Of a stretch of DNA of 64,000 bases, positions 28,611 to 36,640 are shown in pieces. Source of the stretch: Mesorhizobium sp. L-8-3 (GTDB taxonomy: Bacteria > Pseudomonadota > Alphaproteobacteria > Rhizobiales > Rhizobiaceae); assembly GCF_016756615.1 (NCBI RefSeq), contig NZ_AP023262.1, forward strand, positions 496,001 to 560,000. The letters run 5' to 3'. Positions within the stretch are counted from its first letter, which is position 1; the number at the start of each line of letters is the position of its first letter. A model generated the notes under the pieces. That model worked only from the letters and a program-made list of their open reading frames with translations. It had not been told where the DNA came from and ran no database searches. A program made the translations under genes and the position numbers.

Positions 28611-28711
28611 GCATGTCTCCCGAAAGTGGGAACCGGTTTTCGGGACAAAGACATGCGCAAGAACAAGGACCTAAAGCGCGTAAAGCGAATCTGAAAGATC
28701 GCGACGCGCTT
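28611..28711. repeat. RIME-type palindromic intergenic repeat
   Basis: Two nested hairpins directly after the cyclase stop. The first pairs GCATGTCT (28611-28618) with AGACATGC (28649-28656) and has inner arms CCCGAAA and TTTCGGG. The second pairs AAGCGCGT (28674-28681) with ACGCGCTT (28704-28711). The GCATGTC-CCGAAA-GGAACCGGTTTTCGGGA layout is like the repetitive intergenic mosaic elements known from rhizobial genomes. Confidence 0.75.
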
Positions 28712-28767
28712 CAGGGCGGCCGACACGCCGACAAGTCGGCGCTGCCACCCTGTCTGTTTGTTTGATC

Positions 28768-28816
28768 GAGCATCGGATCTTCCCGAAACCGGCATCCACT
28801 TTCGGGGCCGATGCTC
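28768..28816. repeat. Second RIME-like palindrome
   Basis: GAGCATCGG (28768-28776) pairs exactly with CCGATGCTC (28808-28816). Inside are CCCGAAA (28782-28788) and TTTCGGG (28800-28806), the same inner arms as the repeat 100 bp upstream. It ends 7 bp before the peroxiredoxin Shine-Dalgarno sequence and could fold in that gene's 5' leader. Confidence 0.7.
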
Positions 28817-28836
28817 CAGCCACGGAGGAACTGGGC

Positions 28837-29511
28837 ATGTCCGAATCTCCTGCCGACAAGCCGCTGCAGCCGGGAGACCGCGCGCCCGACATCGTGCTCG
28901 ACGCCATCACGCGCGACGGCAAGATCGCGCTGGCCGACTATCGCGGGCAGAAACCCGTGCTCGTCGGACTGTTTCGCGGACTGCATTGTCCGTTCTGCCG
29001 GCGCCACATCGCGGCCATGGCGCAGCTCGGGTCGAGCCTGCGCGAGAAGGGCGTGGAGACGCTTACGGTCGTCAACACGCCGATCGAGCGGGCCCGTCTC
29101 TATTTCCGCTTCCATCCGCACCCGAATCTCGTGGCTGCCGCCGATCCCGAGCGCCTCTCGCATCGCGCCTTCGGCCTGCCCAATCTCGAATTCACGGAGA
29201 ACGAGGACGACTGGCCGTACAAGGTCAGCATGGCGCGAGCCGCTGCGCTGCCGGTCAGCATGCCTGGCGAACTGCCCGAGACCATGGGTTCTTTCGACGC
29301 CGCGGCAGCGCTCGACAAGAAGGACGGCTACGAGGTCATGGAAGCCGACGAAAAGATGATAGCGACCGGCCTGGGCCAACTCGTCGGCGAATTCCTTCTC
29401 GACCGCGACGGCGTCGTGCGCTGGTGCTTCACCGAGGTTCCCGACGGCGGCCGCCGGATGTTCCAGGCTCCGGGAGCGCAGGAGCTTATGTCGGCTGCGG
29501 CGCTGGTGTAG
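28837..29511 (+). CDS. Peroxiredoxin-like (AhpC/TSA, thioredoxin-fold) protein
   Basis: A 224-residue thioredoxin-fold protein. The redox site is C51-P-F-C54 in GLHCPFCRRH, more like a thioredoxin-type CxxC than the usual PxxxTxxC of peroxiredoxins, so it may act as a thiol:disulfide reductase or an atypical peroxiredoxin. ATG 28837 has GGAGG (28824-28828) 8 bases upstream; the frame is open back to 28762 through the repeat element, but that part is not credible coding. It is a monocistronic gene that converges on the alpha/beta-hydrolase. No signal peptide is present. Confidence 0.82.
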   Translation: MSESPADKPLQPGDRAPDIVLDAITRDGKIALADYRGQKPVLVGLFRGLHCPFCRRHIAAMAQLGSSLREKGVETLTVVNTPIERARLYFRFHPHPNLVAAADPERLSHRAFGLPNLEFTENEDDWPYKVSMARAAALPVSMPGELPETMGSFDAAAALDKKDGYEVMEADEKMIATGLGQLVGEFLLDRDGVVRWCFTEVPDGGRRMFQAPGAQELMSAAALV

Positions 29512-29685
29512 CGCCCCGCTGTCAGGCTCGACGGCGAAGACGGGCAGCGATGAGCGTGCCGACGGACCGATGCATTCGGGAATTCCTGCGACGGCCCCCC
29601 GGCCGCACAACAGCAGAAGATATGCGGGGACGCGCAACCGGGTCGATCGGCTTTCCTCGGCGTCAGCGATCCGCGGCCAGCTTCG

Positions 29686-30536
29686 TCAAACCGTGGCCGC
29701 GAAACGCAGGAGTTCGTCGTGGAACGACGCGCCCCGTTTGTGGAAGTCGATACAATGGCCGGCCCCGATGAAGACGCCGGTCTCGACCCCGGGGGCGTGC
29801 GAATAAAGCCCCGCGAACGCTTCACGATCGGCAATGTCCCAAAGCTTCTCGAACTCGGCAAGCTTGTAATAGACCGGCACGGTGACCCCCTTCAGAATCC
29901 CCGGCGCGCGGCCGCCCCATTCGAAGGCAATGTCGATTGCTTCAGCCCGAGGCATGCTCGTGTTCGCGGCATGGCTGGCGCCAGGCATGGTCGCGTCCAG
30001 CGTATCCGGCGGGCCGAACATAAGCTGATCCTTCATCTCCGTCGGCAGTTCGACGGAATACTGCTGAGGCAGAGCGGCGAACCCCTCGGCAAGGTGCCGA
30101 GGCAGATGCTGCGCGAACCCGGTCCCGGCGATACCCTTCAGCGTCCAGCTCGGCTGGCTTGCGGCGATGGTCGAGGCAATCACTCCGCCCATCGAATGCC
30201 CTATCAGCACGATGCCCTCAGCCGGCAGGCCGAGTCCGAGCAGCAATTCGGGCAAGACGGCCGAGATCCGGGTCGCATTGCGGTCGAGCATCGCGGGCCC
30301 GTCGTCCAGGGGCCGGGTCGTCCCGTAGCCGGGGCGATCCAGCGCGACGATGTCGAACCCGGCGGCCATCGACCGGTCGATCAGCGACGACCCGGGAATA
30401 TCGAAATACGCACTATTGTATGTTCCGCCGTGAATGGCGATCAACAGACTCTGCTGCCGAGCGGAGCCGGCGGATGCGCGGCCGACGATCCCTGAGACGG
30501 ACCTTCCTGCGTCGGCACCTCGAAGTGCTGTTTCAC
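29686..30536 (-). CDS. Alpha/beta-hydrolase with a probable frameshift near its start
   Basis: The alpha/beta-hydrolase core is clear: oxyanion strand LLIAIHGGTYNSAYFD, nucleophile elbow GHSMGG and the late catalytic His in GAGHCIDF. The natural start appears to be GTG 30536, which follows GGGAGG and begins KQHFEVPTQEGP; that frame stops at 30441. The conserved continuation SGIVGR is in the next frame. Adding one base between 30498 and 30497 would join them as GP-x-SGIVGR. So the gene carries a one-base deletion, or the sequence has an error, or translation starts in the long in-frame extension (to 30666). It is the third gene of the VOC unit. A role in hydrolysing a ring-cleavage product is inferred from context. 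Confidence 0.65.
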
Positions 30537-30676
30537 GACTTCCTCCCTTCAAGTTACGCTTCCTGCGCAGTGTCTCGCGTGCGAGGGGACCGTCCGACAC
30601 CGGACTGCCCCGGCGCCAGGGCCTGATTGCCGCCTTGGCCTTCCGGCGTTGTCCGGAGCGTCGCACGATCCTTGTC

Positions 30677-30937
30677 TCAGAGCGGCCTGTTCGTTCCGAT
30701 CACGCGAACCTCGTCCCGCCCCCATTCGGCGATCTCGCCGTTGAGCCCGCCTGTGAAAATGCCGTACCAGACAGCCGGCTTCATCATCATCGCCTTCCGG
30801 GAGAAGGTGAGCTGGGTGGGTGCCTGGATCGTCCAGTAACCCTTCAACGGGCCCGAAATCGTGACCTCGGGATTGTCGCGCTGAGTTTCGACCATCGGCC
30901 GAAACTCAGGTACGTCGATAACATGAACCTCGATCAT
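30677..30937 (-). CDS. Unknown 86-residue protein in the VOC unit
   Basis: Not recognised. It begins MIEVHVIDVPEFRPMVETQ and contains a short aromatic core (GYWTIQAP, KPAVWYGIFTGGLNG), suggesting a small beta-barrel or ligand-binding fold with no signal or membrane segment. ATG 30937 shares one base with the VOC gene stop (TGATG), and GGGAGAG lies upstream, so the two are translationally coupled. The longer frame reaching 31219 is a shadow of the VOC gene. Conserved coupling with a ring-cleavage-type enzyme would suggest a subunit or an assisting factor, but that is speculation. Confidence 0.7.
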   Translation of the reverse strand: MIEVHVIDVPEFRPMVETQRDNPEVTISGPLKGYWTIQAPTQLTFSRKAMMMKPAVWYGIFTGGLNGEIAEWGRDEVRVIGTNRPL

Positions 30938-31638
30938 CAGGCGCTCTCCCTGTAGGCATCGACCAGCTTGGCCTTGCGGCGCCAAACTGTGTCGATGTCC
31001 GGCATCAGGCGACCGGCCTCGCGGGATTCGGTCTCGATTTCCAGCGCGGCCTGAATCGTCAACCTCGCATCGACCTCGTCGATCAGCTCGGTTTCCCTCA
31101 GCCGCCGGGTGATCTCGACCGGGTAGCCGTTGGGATCGGTGAAGTAGATCGACTCGAGGATCTCGTGTTTCGTATAGGGCGAAACCTTGATGCCACGGTT
31201 TTCGAGCGTCTCCTTCCACTGGATGAGCTGGTCCTCGGTTTCCACCGCCCAGGCCGTATGGGTCGCGAAGTAGAAGTGATGCTCTTCGGGCACGTATCTC
31301 TCGGGCCGCTCGCTGCCGATGTAATAGAAGAACGCGATCGTTGCGCCCTTTCCGGCATCGAAGAAGAAATGCAGGAAGTCATGATGGCCCGGCGGTCCCC
31401 AACCGCGCGCGCTGATCGCGTGAACGAGCGGCAGGCCGAGGATGTCGCGATAGAACTCCACCGTCTCGTTCAGCTTCCATGTCGGCCGCGCGGTGTGGTC
31501 GACGCCGTGAAGCACAAGCTGCACACCATCCTCGGAAGCATGTCGGGTTCCCGTCAGGTCACCGGTGCCGACGCCCATCGCATCATTGAAACTCCTTGCG
31601 GACGACGCGTCGTCACGGGTTCCCAGTTTTTCTGACAT
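30937..31638 (-). CDS. VOC-superfamily metalloenzyme (glyoxalase/extradiol-dioxygenase fold)
   Basis: A 233-residue vicinal-oxygen-chelate protein. Candidate metal ligands are His in LHGVDHTA (module 1 start), His in HDFLHFFFD (module 1 end) and Glu in GYPVEITR (module 2 end), the standard VOC pattern, so it is probably a metalloenzyme rather than a binding protein. The segment ETVEFYRDILGLPLVHAIS is typical of the fold. ATG 31638 has AAGGGAG upstream. It is the first gene of a unit with an 86-residue protein and an alpha/beta-hydrolase, divergent from a TetR gene. Ring cleavage is plausible, but a glyoxalase or isomerase role cannot be excluded. Confidence 0.82.
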   Translation of the reverse strand: MSEKLGTRDDASSARSFNDAMGVGTGDLTGTRHASEDGVQLVLHGVDHTARPTWKLNETVEFYRDILGLPLVHAISARGWGPPGHHDFLHFFFDAGKGATIAFFYYIGSERPERYVPEEHHFYFATHTAWAVETEDQLIQWKETLENRGIKVSPYTKHEILESIYFTDPNGYPVEITRRLRETELIDEVDARLTIQAALEIETESREAGRLMPDIDTVWRRKAKLVDAYRESA

Positions 31639-31677
31639 TCCGTGTCTCCCTTTGCGAGTGGATCTTACCGATCTTTA

Positions 31678-31709
31678 TTGATAGTATCTCAATTTAATCC
31701 GATTGCCAA
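31678..31709 (-). promoter_or_regulatory. Promoter of the VOC unit with TetR-type operator
   Basis: Read on the minus strand there is TTGGCA (31709-31704), a 17-bp spacer, and TACTAT (31686-31681), a good sigma70-type promoter. The palindrome TTGATA-GTA-TCTCAA (31678-31692, one mismatch) covers the -10. The same 6-3-6 palindrome occurs twice before the operon at 40.75 kb. A second inverted repeat, ATTGCCA (31702-31708) with TGGCAAT (31724-31730), overlaps the -35 and the TetR leader. Confidence 0.7.
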
Positions 31710-31733
31710 GGAAATTGTGAGTATGGCAATAAA

Positions 31734-32468
31734 ATGCAGATGAACGCAGTTCGTGAAAAAAGGCGCGGCCGCGGCCGGCCCCGGTCCAACGGTGACGCAG
31801 GCGAAGGGCTGGTAAACCGCCAGATGATCGTTGACCTGGCATACGACCAGGCGCGAACCCAATCGATCGACAATGTTTCGTTCGTTCAGATGGCCCGGGA
31901 ACTGGGCGTGAAGCCTGGCGCGCTGCATTACCACATCGGCACCAAGGACGATCTCGCCTCTGCCATCCTAAATCGCTTCTACAAGGGCCTTCTTGCCCGA
32001 CTCGATGAGTTACCAAGCAACCTCGGATGGCGGGAGCATCTGACACTATTTGCCCGCACGCTTATGAATTGCCAACGTGGCCATGTCGGCGCGGCAGAGC
32101 ACATTCAACGGCATGCGAGGTTCCGAGTGTTCCAGAAAGTACGCGATGGTGAGACGGATTATGGGGCGCGGTATCTCGACCGGATCTTCTCGATGCTCCG
32201 CGACGCAGGCTTCGATGCAGAAACTGCCGCAGTGTTCTATCACACGCTGGCACTTCATTGCTTATCAGCTGCCACGTCAGCGAATACGCGACTCGAGCCC
32301 GCAGCCCATGAGAGTTTTCTCACGGAAAGGGCCAACGCCTATCGCCCGGGCGAGATGCCCGGGCTGGAGTTCGGGCTGCGCGCCTTTGCCCGGGTGCGCG
32401 CTGACGATGCCTTCGAGCTTGGGCTCAAGGCGCTCCTCGATCATTTCGAACCACTGCGCCGATCATAG
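31734..32468 (+). CDS. TetR-family regulator of the catabolic island
   Basis: A 244-residue TetR protein with a basic N-terminal tail (EKRRGRGRPR), an HTH whose recognition region is VSFVQMARELGVKPGALHYHI, and a ligand domain of about 170 residues, on the long side for the family and like TetR proteins with a TetR_C_1-type domain. ATG 31734 is used; ATG 31740 is equally possible. It is divergent from the VOC unit and its stop overlaps the stop of the TRAP large permease by six bases (32463-32468), so it sits between the two units it probably controls. The local base composition is lower in GC than the surroundings. Confidence 0.88.
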   Translation: MQMNAVREKRRGRGRPRSNGDAGEGLVNRQMIVDLAYDQARTQSIDNVSFVQMARELGVKPGALHYHIGTKDDLASAILNRFYKGLLARLDELPSNLGWREHLTLFARTLMNCQRGHVGAAEHIQRHARFRVFQKVRDGETDYGARYLDRIFSMLRDAGFDAETAAVFYHTLALHCLSAATSANTRLEPAAHESFLTERANAYRPGEMPGLEFGLRAFARVRADDAFELGLKALLDHFEPLRRS

Positions 32469-33752
32469 CCGCGACGGTAGCCAAGTGGCCAGCAGCGGAA
32501 ACGCCCATACCAGGACGAGCGTCAGAACGATCAGCCCGATGAATGGCCAGGACGCGGCATAGATATCTCTGAGACCTATTTCGCGCGGACTGGAGGCGCT
32601 AAGCGCGAAGAGTGCATAGCCGAATGGCGGGGTGATCGCTCCGAGCGTAAGGTTCAACAGGAACAGTGTCCAGAACACCAGGGGATCGAAGCCGAAAGTG
32701 TCCAAGAGTGGTTTGTAGATCGGAATCAGGATCAGCATGAGCGCGATCTGATCAAGGAACATGCAAAGAACAAAGGGGATAAGCATCAGCACTGCAAGCA
32801 CTGCCACCGCCGGGAAGTCGAGCGCGGTGAAGACAGCGACGAGATCATTCGTCAGGCCGGAGAACGCCATGAGCTGCGTCAGAATCTTCGATGCCGCCAT
32901 GATCAGAAGGATCATCGAGGACATCAGAATCGAGCCCTTGAGCGCCTCGATCAACATTGAAGTGGAGAGCTTGCGGTAGACCGCAGCAACGGCGAGAGCA
33001 CCAAAGACACCACAAGCTGCCGACTCGTTTGGCGTGGCAACGCCGAGCAGGATCAATCCGAGGACCGCGAAAATCACGATTGAGAACGGTAGAAGCGACA
33101 GGATCGCCTTCCACATCGGACCACGCGGCTTGTCACTTGTACGCGTGATGTCGCGCGACGGATCGCGCCAGAGAAGCACCTGAACGTAGAGGAAGAACAG
33201 CCCACCCGCGACTATTCCGGGCAACACGCCGGCGGCGAGCAGGGCCGAGATCGAAGTCCCGGATAGCATCCCGATCAAGACCACGAGGAAGCTTGGTGGA
33301 ATGATCGGAGCCAGGCAGGCACCTCCAAGTACGAGGCCCGACAAGAGCTTCTTGTCGCCGCCGCGTTCGATCCCCTCGGCCATAACGGTTCGGCCAAGCA
33401 TTGCCGCGACAGCAATGGCGGAACCTGAGAGCGCCCCAAGCAGGACCGAGATGAGGACTATGATGACATATTGTCTCCCACGGATGCGGCCGACAATGTC
33501 ATCAACCGAGTCGAACAGGATGGTAATACAGCCGGAGCGAAACAAGAGCTCGCCGAGCAGGATGAAAAGCGGCACGGTAACGAGTTCGGAAGTGGTGACG
33601 GTATCAAGGATCGAGGCCGAGAAGATCGACAGCATCTGCGGCCCCATGAGCATCAGCGCCGCAAGGATGTTGAAGCCGAAGAAGGCCGCAAAGACGGGTA
33701 CCCCGAGAAAGAAAAGGGTGAGAAGGAGAACGCCAGCCGCCGAGATTGGCAT
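32463..33752 (-). CDS. TRAP transporter large permease (DctM family)
   Basis: A 429-residue DctM-type permease with about 12 helices. Family segments visible are SGSAIAVAAMLGRTVM, the LAPIIPPSFLVVLIGM loop and the C-terminal TLGAITPPFGYALFAL. It starts 2 bp after the small-permease stop and is the last gene of the eight-gene minus-strand operon. Together with the two genes upstream it should import the carboxylate that the CoA-ligase activates. Confidence 0.92.
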   Translation of the reverse strand: MPISAAGVLLLTLFFLGVPVFAAFFGFNILAALMLMGPQMLSIFSASILDTVTTSELVTVPLFILLGELLFRSGCITILFDSVDDIVGRIRGRQYVIIVLISVLLGALSGSAIAVAAMLGRTVMAEGIERGGDKKLLSGLVLGGACLAPIIPPSFLVVLIGMLSGTSISALLAAGVLPGIVAGGLFFLYVQVLLWRDPSRDITRTSDKPRGPMWKAILSLLPFSIVIFAVLGLILLGVATPNESAACGVFGALAVAAVYRKLSTSMLIEALKGSILMSSMILLIMAASKILTQLMAFSGLTNDLVAVFTALDFPAVAVLAVLMLIPFVLCMFLDQIALMLILIPIYKPLLDTFGFDPLVFWTLFLLNLTLGAITPPFGYALFALSASSPREIGLRDIYAASWPFIGLIVLTLVLVWAFPLLATWLPSRL

Positions 33753-33754
33753 GT

Positions 33755-34285
33755 TCAGAATCCTTCCGGGTCGGGGTGAGGGACGGCGAGGTCGGCGGGC
33801 CTACCGCCCAGAACTTCGCAAAGTATTCGCAGGACGTGCACGCTGGACGATGCAAATCCGTAGAAAACGAAAGCGAGAAGCCACCAACGCGGAATTGGGT
33901 ATCCAGCTGCCGTCCACGTGCCGGCTCGATAGGCAGCGATGAGCGATTGCCAGACGACCCAGCTCATGGTGGCGAGGATTGCCAGCGTCAGAACAAGGGC
34001 CACACTGGCGAGAAGCCGCTGAGCGGCGGGCGCCGTAAGGTAAGTCGCCAGGATGTCCATGGCGACGTGTTGGCCGCGTCGGGTCACGGCGGGTGCGGTG
34101 ACAAAGACCGAAGCGGCGAGCAAATAGCCGGCCCAATCCGGCACCCAACCAATCGGCGCAGACAGAAAGTAGCGCGACATGGTGGCGACGAAAGAAAGAA
34201 AGGCAACGGCGGCGAGCGCCGCAACGCCCAACCAGAGGCCAATCTCGCTGGAGCGATCGTGAGCTTTCCCGATCAATGAGAGCAT
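33755..34285 (-). CDS. TRAP transporter small permease (DctQ family)
   Basis: A 176-residue four-helix membrane protein. The DctQ signature after helix 2 appears as TRRGQHVAMDILATYL. The length equals that of the other DctQ in this window, but the sequences differ strongly, so the two TRAP systems are not recent duplicates. It lies between the binding protein (57-bp gap) and the large permease (2-bp gap) of the same operon. Confidence 0.88.
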   Translation of the reverse strand: MLSLIGKAHDRSSEIGLWLGVAALAAVAFLSFVATMSRYFLSAPIGWVPDWAGYLLAASVFVTAPAVTRRGQHVAMDILATYLTAPAAQRLLASVALVLTLAILATMSWVVWQSLIAAYRAGTWTAAGYPIPRWWLLAFVFYGFASSSVHVLRILCEVLGGRPADLAVPHPDPEGF

Positions 34286-34342
34286 TGCTTTCCTCCCCTT
34301 GCACCGCCGGACAGCACGACACCGCCCGGCGGCCGCGCAGAT

Positions 34343-35317
34343 CTACTTGGTCAGCAGGTCCGCTTGCTCAATGGCGGCGCGAAGTTGCTCCGCGGCCGCC
34401 GCGTCCCGGCTTGCAGCGAAGCTCCACGAACCTTCGACGATCGCCTTGGAAAGCTTGGAAGCAGCTTCGTCGTCCAGCGCGAGTTGTTCCATGCCTGCGC
34501 CGGCCACCTTTTCCTGCTCTTCGGCGATAAGCTTGTCGTAGATCCGCGGGGTCTCATCCTCGAGAATTTTCGCTTGCTCGAGAAAGGTCTGACGGATGTC
34601 CTCGGATAGACCATCCCAGAAAGCCTGATTGGCGAGGATCACATGCGGAGAGGTTACCCCGGCGTCGAAATATCGATTCGTGACCTCCGGAAAACCATAG
34701 CCGGTCGCGCCCGCGGCAGGGAAAATAGCTCCGTCGACGACGCCCCGTTCGAGGGCGCTGAACATTTCCGGCGGGGGCAACACTACTGGTGTACCACCGA
34801 TTGCCGTGATGTAGGGGTGCTGCGGCGGCAGGGCGCGGATCTGCATGCCGCCAAGGTCACCCGCCTCGGACAGCCCGTGCTTGAGAAACATCCAGTATCC
34901 ATGGGCAAGCGGTACCGAAATGGCATAGAGGCCAAGTTTGCCGTAAGTCTCACGGACTATCTCCATAGCGCCGCTGGAACGGAAACGCTCGGGATCGGGC
35001 CGGATGCTTTCCAAACCTGTCAGCAAGGTTGCCGCACCGGTGTGGAAGCCGGGATACGTACAAAGCACCTGAAACAAACCATTCTGCGTGGGCTCGAGCT
35101 GTTCCAGCGGCGGGATGGTCTCGGGGCCTGACATCTGAACGACGATCACGCCCCCGGAGGCTTCGGTCAGGAGTTGCGCATAGCGGTCACAAATCACGAC
35201 TGAACCCGGATAGCGCTCATCCCAGGTCTTCAGCATGCGCACCGTGGTTTCAGCCGATGCCATGTTGGCGATGGAGATGAGTGCGGTGCAGGCAAGCAGC
35301 TTTGCAAGGTTCTTCAT
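34343..35317 (-). CDS. TRAP transporter solute-binding protein (DctP family)
   Basis: A 324-residue periplasmic binding protein. ATG 35317 gives a clean Sec signal (KNLAKLLACTALISIANMASA, cleaved near residue 22) and follows GGGAGGAG; an upstream extension to 35401 overlaps the preceding gene and is not used. The conserved LGGMQIRALPPQHPYITAIG strand carries the carboxylate-clamp Arg. It is the sixth gene of the operon headed at 40750, 55 bp after maleate isomerase, and presumably binds the aromatic or heteroaromatic acid degraded by the operon. Confidence 0.9.
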   Translation of the reverse strand: MKNLAKLLACTALISIANMASAETTVRMLKTWDERYPGSVVICDRYAQLLTEASGGVIVVQMSGPETIPPLEQLEPTQNGLFQVLCTYPGFHTGAATLLTGLESIRPDPERFRSSGAMEIVRETYGKLGLYAISVPLAHGYWMFLKHGLSEAGDLGGMQIRALPPQHPYITAIGGTPVVLPPPEMFSALERGVVDGAIFPAAGATGYGFPEVTNRYFDAGVTSPHVILANQAFWDGLSEDIRQTFLEQAKILEDETPRIYDKLIAEEQEKVAGAGMEQLALDDEAASKLSKAIVEGSWSFAASRDAAAAEQLRAAIEQADLLTK

Positions 35318-35337
35318 TTGGGCTCCTCCCGTTGTTT

Positions 35338-35354
35338 GCGCCGATCGTCGGCGC
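35338..35354. terminator. Short GC hairpin between maleate isomerase and the TRAP genes
   Basis: GCGCCGA (35338-35344) pairs perfectly with TCGGCGC (35348-35354) over a 3-nt loop. No U-tract follows on the minus strand, so it is more likely an mRNA-stabilising or attenuating hairpin than a full terminator. It could raise the level of the binding-protein message relative to the enzyme genes. Confidence 0.4.
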
Positions 35355-35372
35355 CTTTGATTTGCTTTGAAT

Positions 35373-36134
35373 TCAGACGGCCGGCTGTAGTGCGGGCGCA
35401 AGGATTGCCCCGGCGGCAGGGGCTACCGGCTCGAGGTTCAATTCGGTCAGCATCGCCCGGACTGTGCACGCGGCAGCCGAGGTGACCGGGATACCGAGGC
35501 GCGCCTCGACGGGTGCCAGCGCCGGCAGCGACGGCATCTGCACACAGCAGGACAGCACCACCGCGTCGACGCCGTTCGTATCGAGTCGCTTGACGTCCTC
35601 GACAAGGGCCATCGGGTCGCGGGCGGCGACCTCGAGATTGTCCTCGATCTCCAGCGCCAGGCTGTCATGGATCTCGAAGCCCTCGCTTGCGATGTAGTCA
35701 GTGACGCGGTTGGCCAGCGGCTTCGTGTAGGGCATCAGCAGGCTGACGCGCCTGGCGCGAAGTTCCTTCAGCCCCTCCACCAACGCACCGGCCGAGGACA
35801 CGACTGGAATCTCCTTGCCCTCTTTCGCGATAGCGCCCTCCAGATTGGATTTCGACACGCGGTGATAGCCAAGGCCCTGGCTCATGATTGCGACGAGACA
35901 TGTATACCCCATCACGTCCACGTCGGCGTCGGCGAGCTCCCGCGCACAGCGCAGCGAATCCCGGTCCATCGCCGTGAGCTCCTCTTGCGTCACTTTCTTC
36001 ATACGCATGCGGCTCGAGTGGAAGGTGAACCTCTCCCGTCGGATCGTCTCGCGTGCTCGCAGCATTGCAGGGATCTCGGTTTCCATCGTGATGTTCGATG
36101 AGGGCACGATCTGGCCCACGCGATAGGCGCGCAT
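35373..36134 (-). CDS. Maleate cis-trans isomerase
   Basis: A 253-residue Asp/Glu-racemase-superfamily protein closely matching maleate isomerases of the NicE/MaiA type: the start RVGQIVPSSNITMETEIPA, the RFTFHSSRMRMKKV segment, and two catalytic cysteines, C79 (VMGYTCLVA) and C197 (VVLSCCVQMP). The 118-residue spacing equals that between C82 and C200 in the Pseudomonas enzyme as I recall it. The reaction converts maleate to fumarate without cofactor, feeding the TCA cycle. Its start overlaps the thioesterase stop by one base. Its presence indicates that the pathway ends in maleate, as in nicotinate or hydrolytic gentisate degradation. Confidence 0.88.
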   Translation of the reverse strand: MRAYRVGQIVPSSNITMETEIPAMLRARETIRRERFTFHSSRMRMKKVTQEELTAMDRDSLRCARELADADVDVMGYTCLVAIMSQGLGYHRVSKSNLEGAIAKEGKEIPVVSSAGALVEGLKELRARRVSLLMPYTKPLANRVTDYIASEGFEIHDSLALEIEDNLEVAARDPMALVEDVKRLDTNGVDAVVLSCCVQMPSLPALAPVEARLGIPVTSAAACTVRAMLTELNLEPVAPAAGAILAPALQPAV

Positions 36135-36640
36135 CAGCTTTCCTCCTTCTGCGCAGGATGTGCCGCGGCGTATTCGGCCACCCGCTTCTTGAGACCCTGC
36201 GGCAGCGCTACTGCGGCGCGTGTCTGAAGGCTGACAGTCACGGGCGAGATCCGTGCAAGGAACGCCAGAGGACCCTGGGGCTTGCCCTCGGCCTCCAGCT
36301 TGTGGGCGCGGATCTGCAGATCGAACGTATGGGTGCGGATCTCGCCCACTCGCACCTCCATGTCGAATTGGCTGTCGAGTGGCAGACGCTCGCGGAAGTC
36401 GATCTCGACGCCCCGCACCGGGAAATCGACCGCGAGTTCGTCCTTGAACACGTGGATCGGCCCGCCAAGCATCAGGCTGACGAAGGCTTCGTGCGCCGAG
36501 ACGACATAGTCGAGAAAGCGCGGCGTGTAGACGACGCCGGCCGGGTCGCAGTCGCCCCAGCGAACCACGCGCCTGAGCACCAGCGGCTCGTCCGATATGA
36601 CTTCCTCGGTCGGCGGAAAGAACGCGTAGGGGATGGTCAT
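36134..36640 (-). CDS. Hotdog-fold acyl-CoA thioesterase (4HBT type)
   Basis: A 168-residue single hotdog thioesterase. The 4-hydroxybenzoyl-CoA thioesterase pattern is clear in RWGDCDPAGVVYTPRFLDYV, where the Asp of DPAG is the usual catalytic carboxylate. It would hydrolyse the hydroxylated aryl-CoA to the free acid and CoA. ATG 36640 overlaps the hydroxylase stop (ATGA 36637-36640), and its own stop overlaps the maleate isomerase start, so it is coupled on both sides and functionally placed between hydroxylation and ring cleavage. Confidence 0.88.
   Translation of the reverse strand: MTIPYAFFPPTEEVISDEPLVLRRVVRWGDCDPAGVVYTPRFLDYVVSAHEAFVSLMLGGPIHVFKDELAVDFPVRGVEIDFRERLPLDSQFDMEVRVGEIRTHTFDLQIRAHKLEAEGKPQGPLAFLARISPVTVSLQTRAAVALPQGLKKRVAEYAAAHPAQKEES

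Noticed and set aside
35338..35354. Rho-independent terminator splitting the island operon.
   Set aside because: The hairpin is good but no U-tract follows on the transcribed strand, so a full stop between enzyme and transporter genes is not supported.
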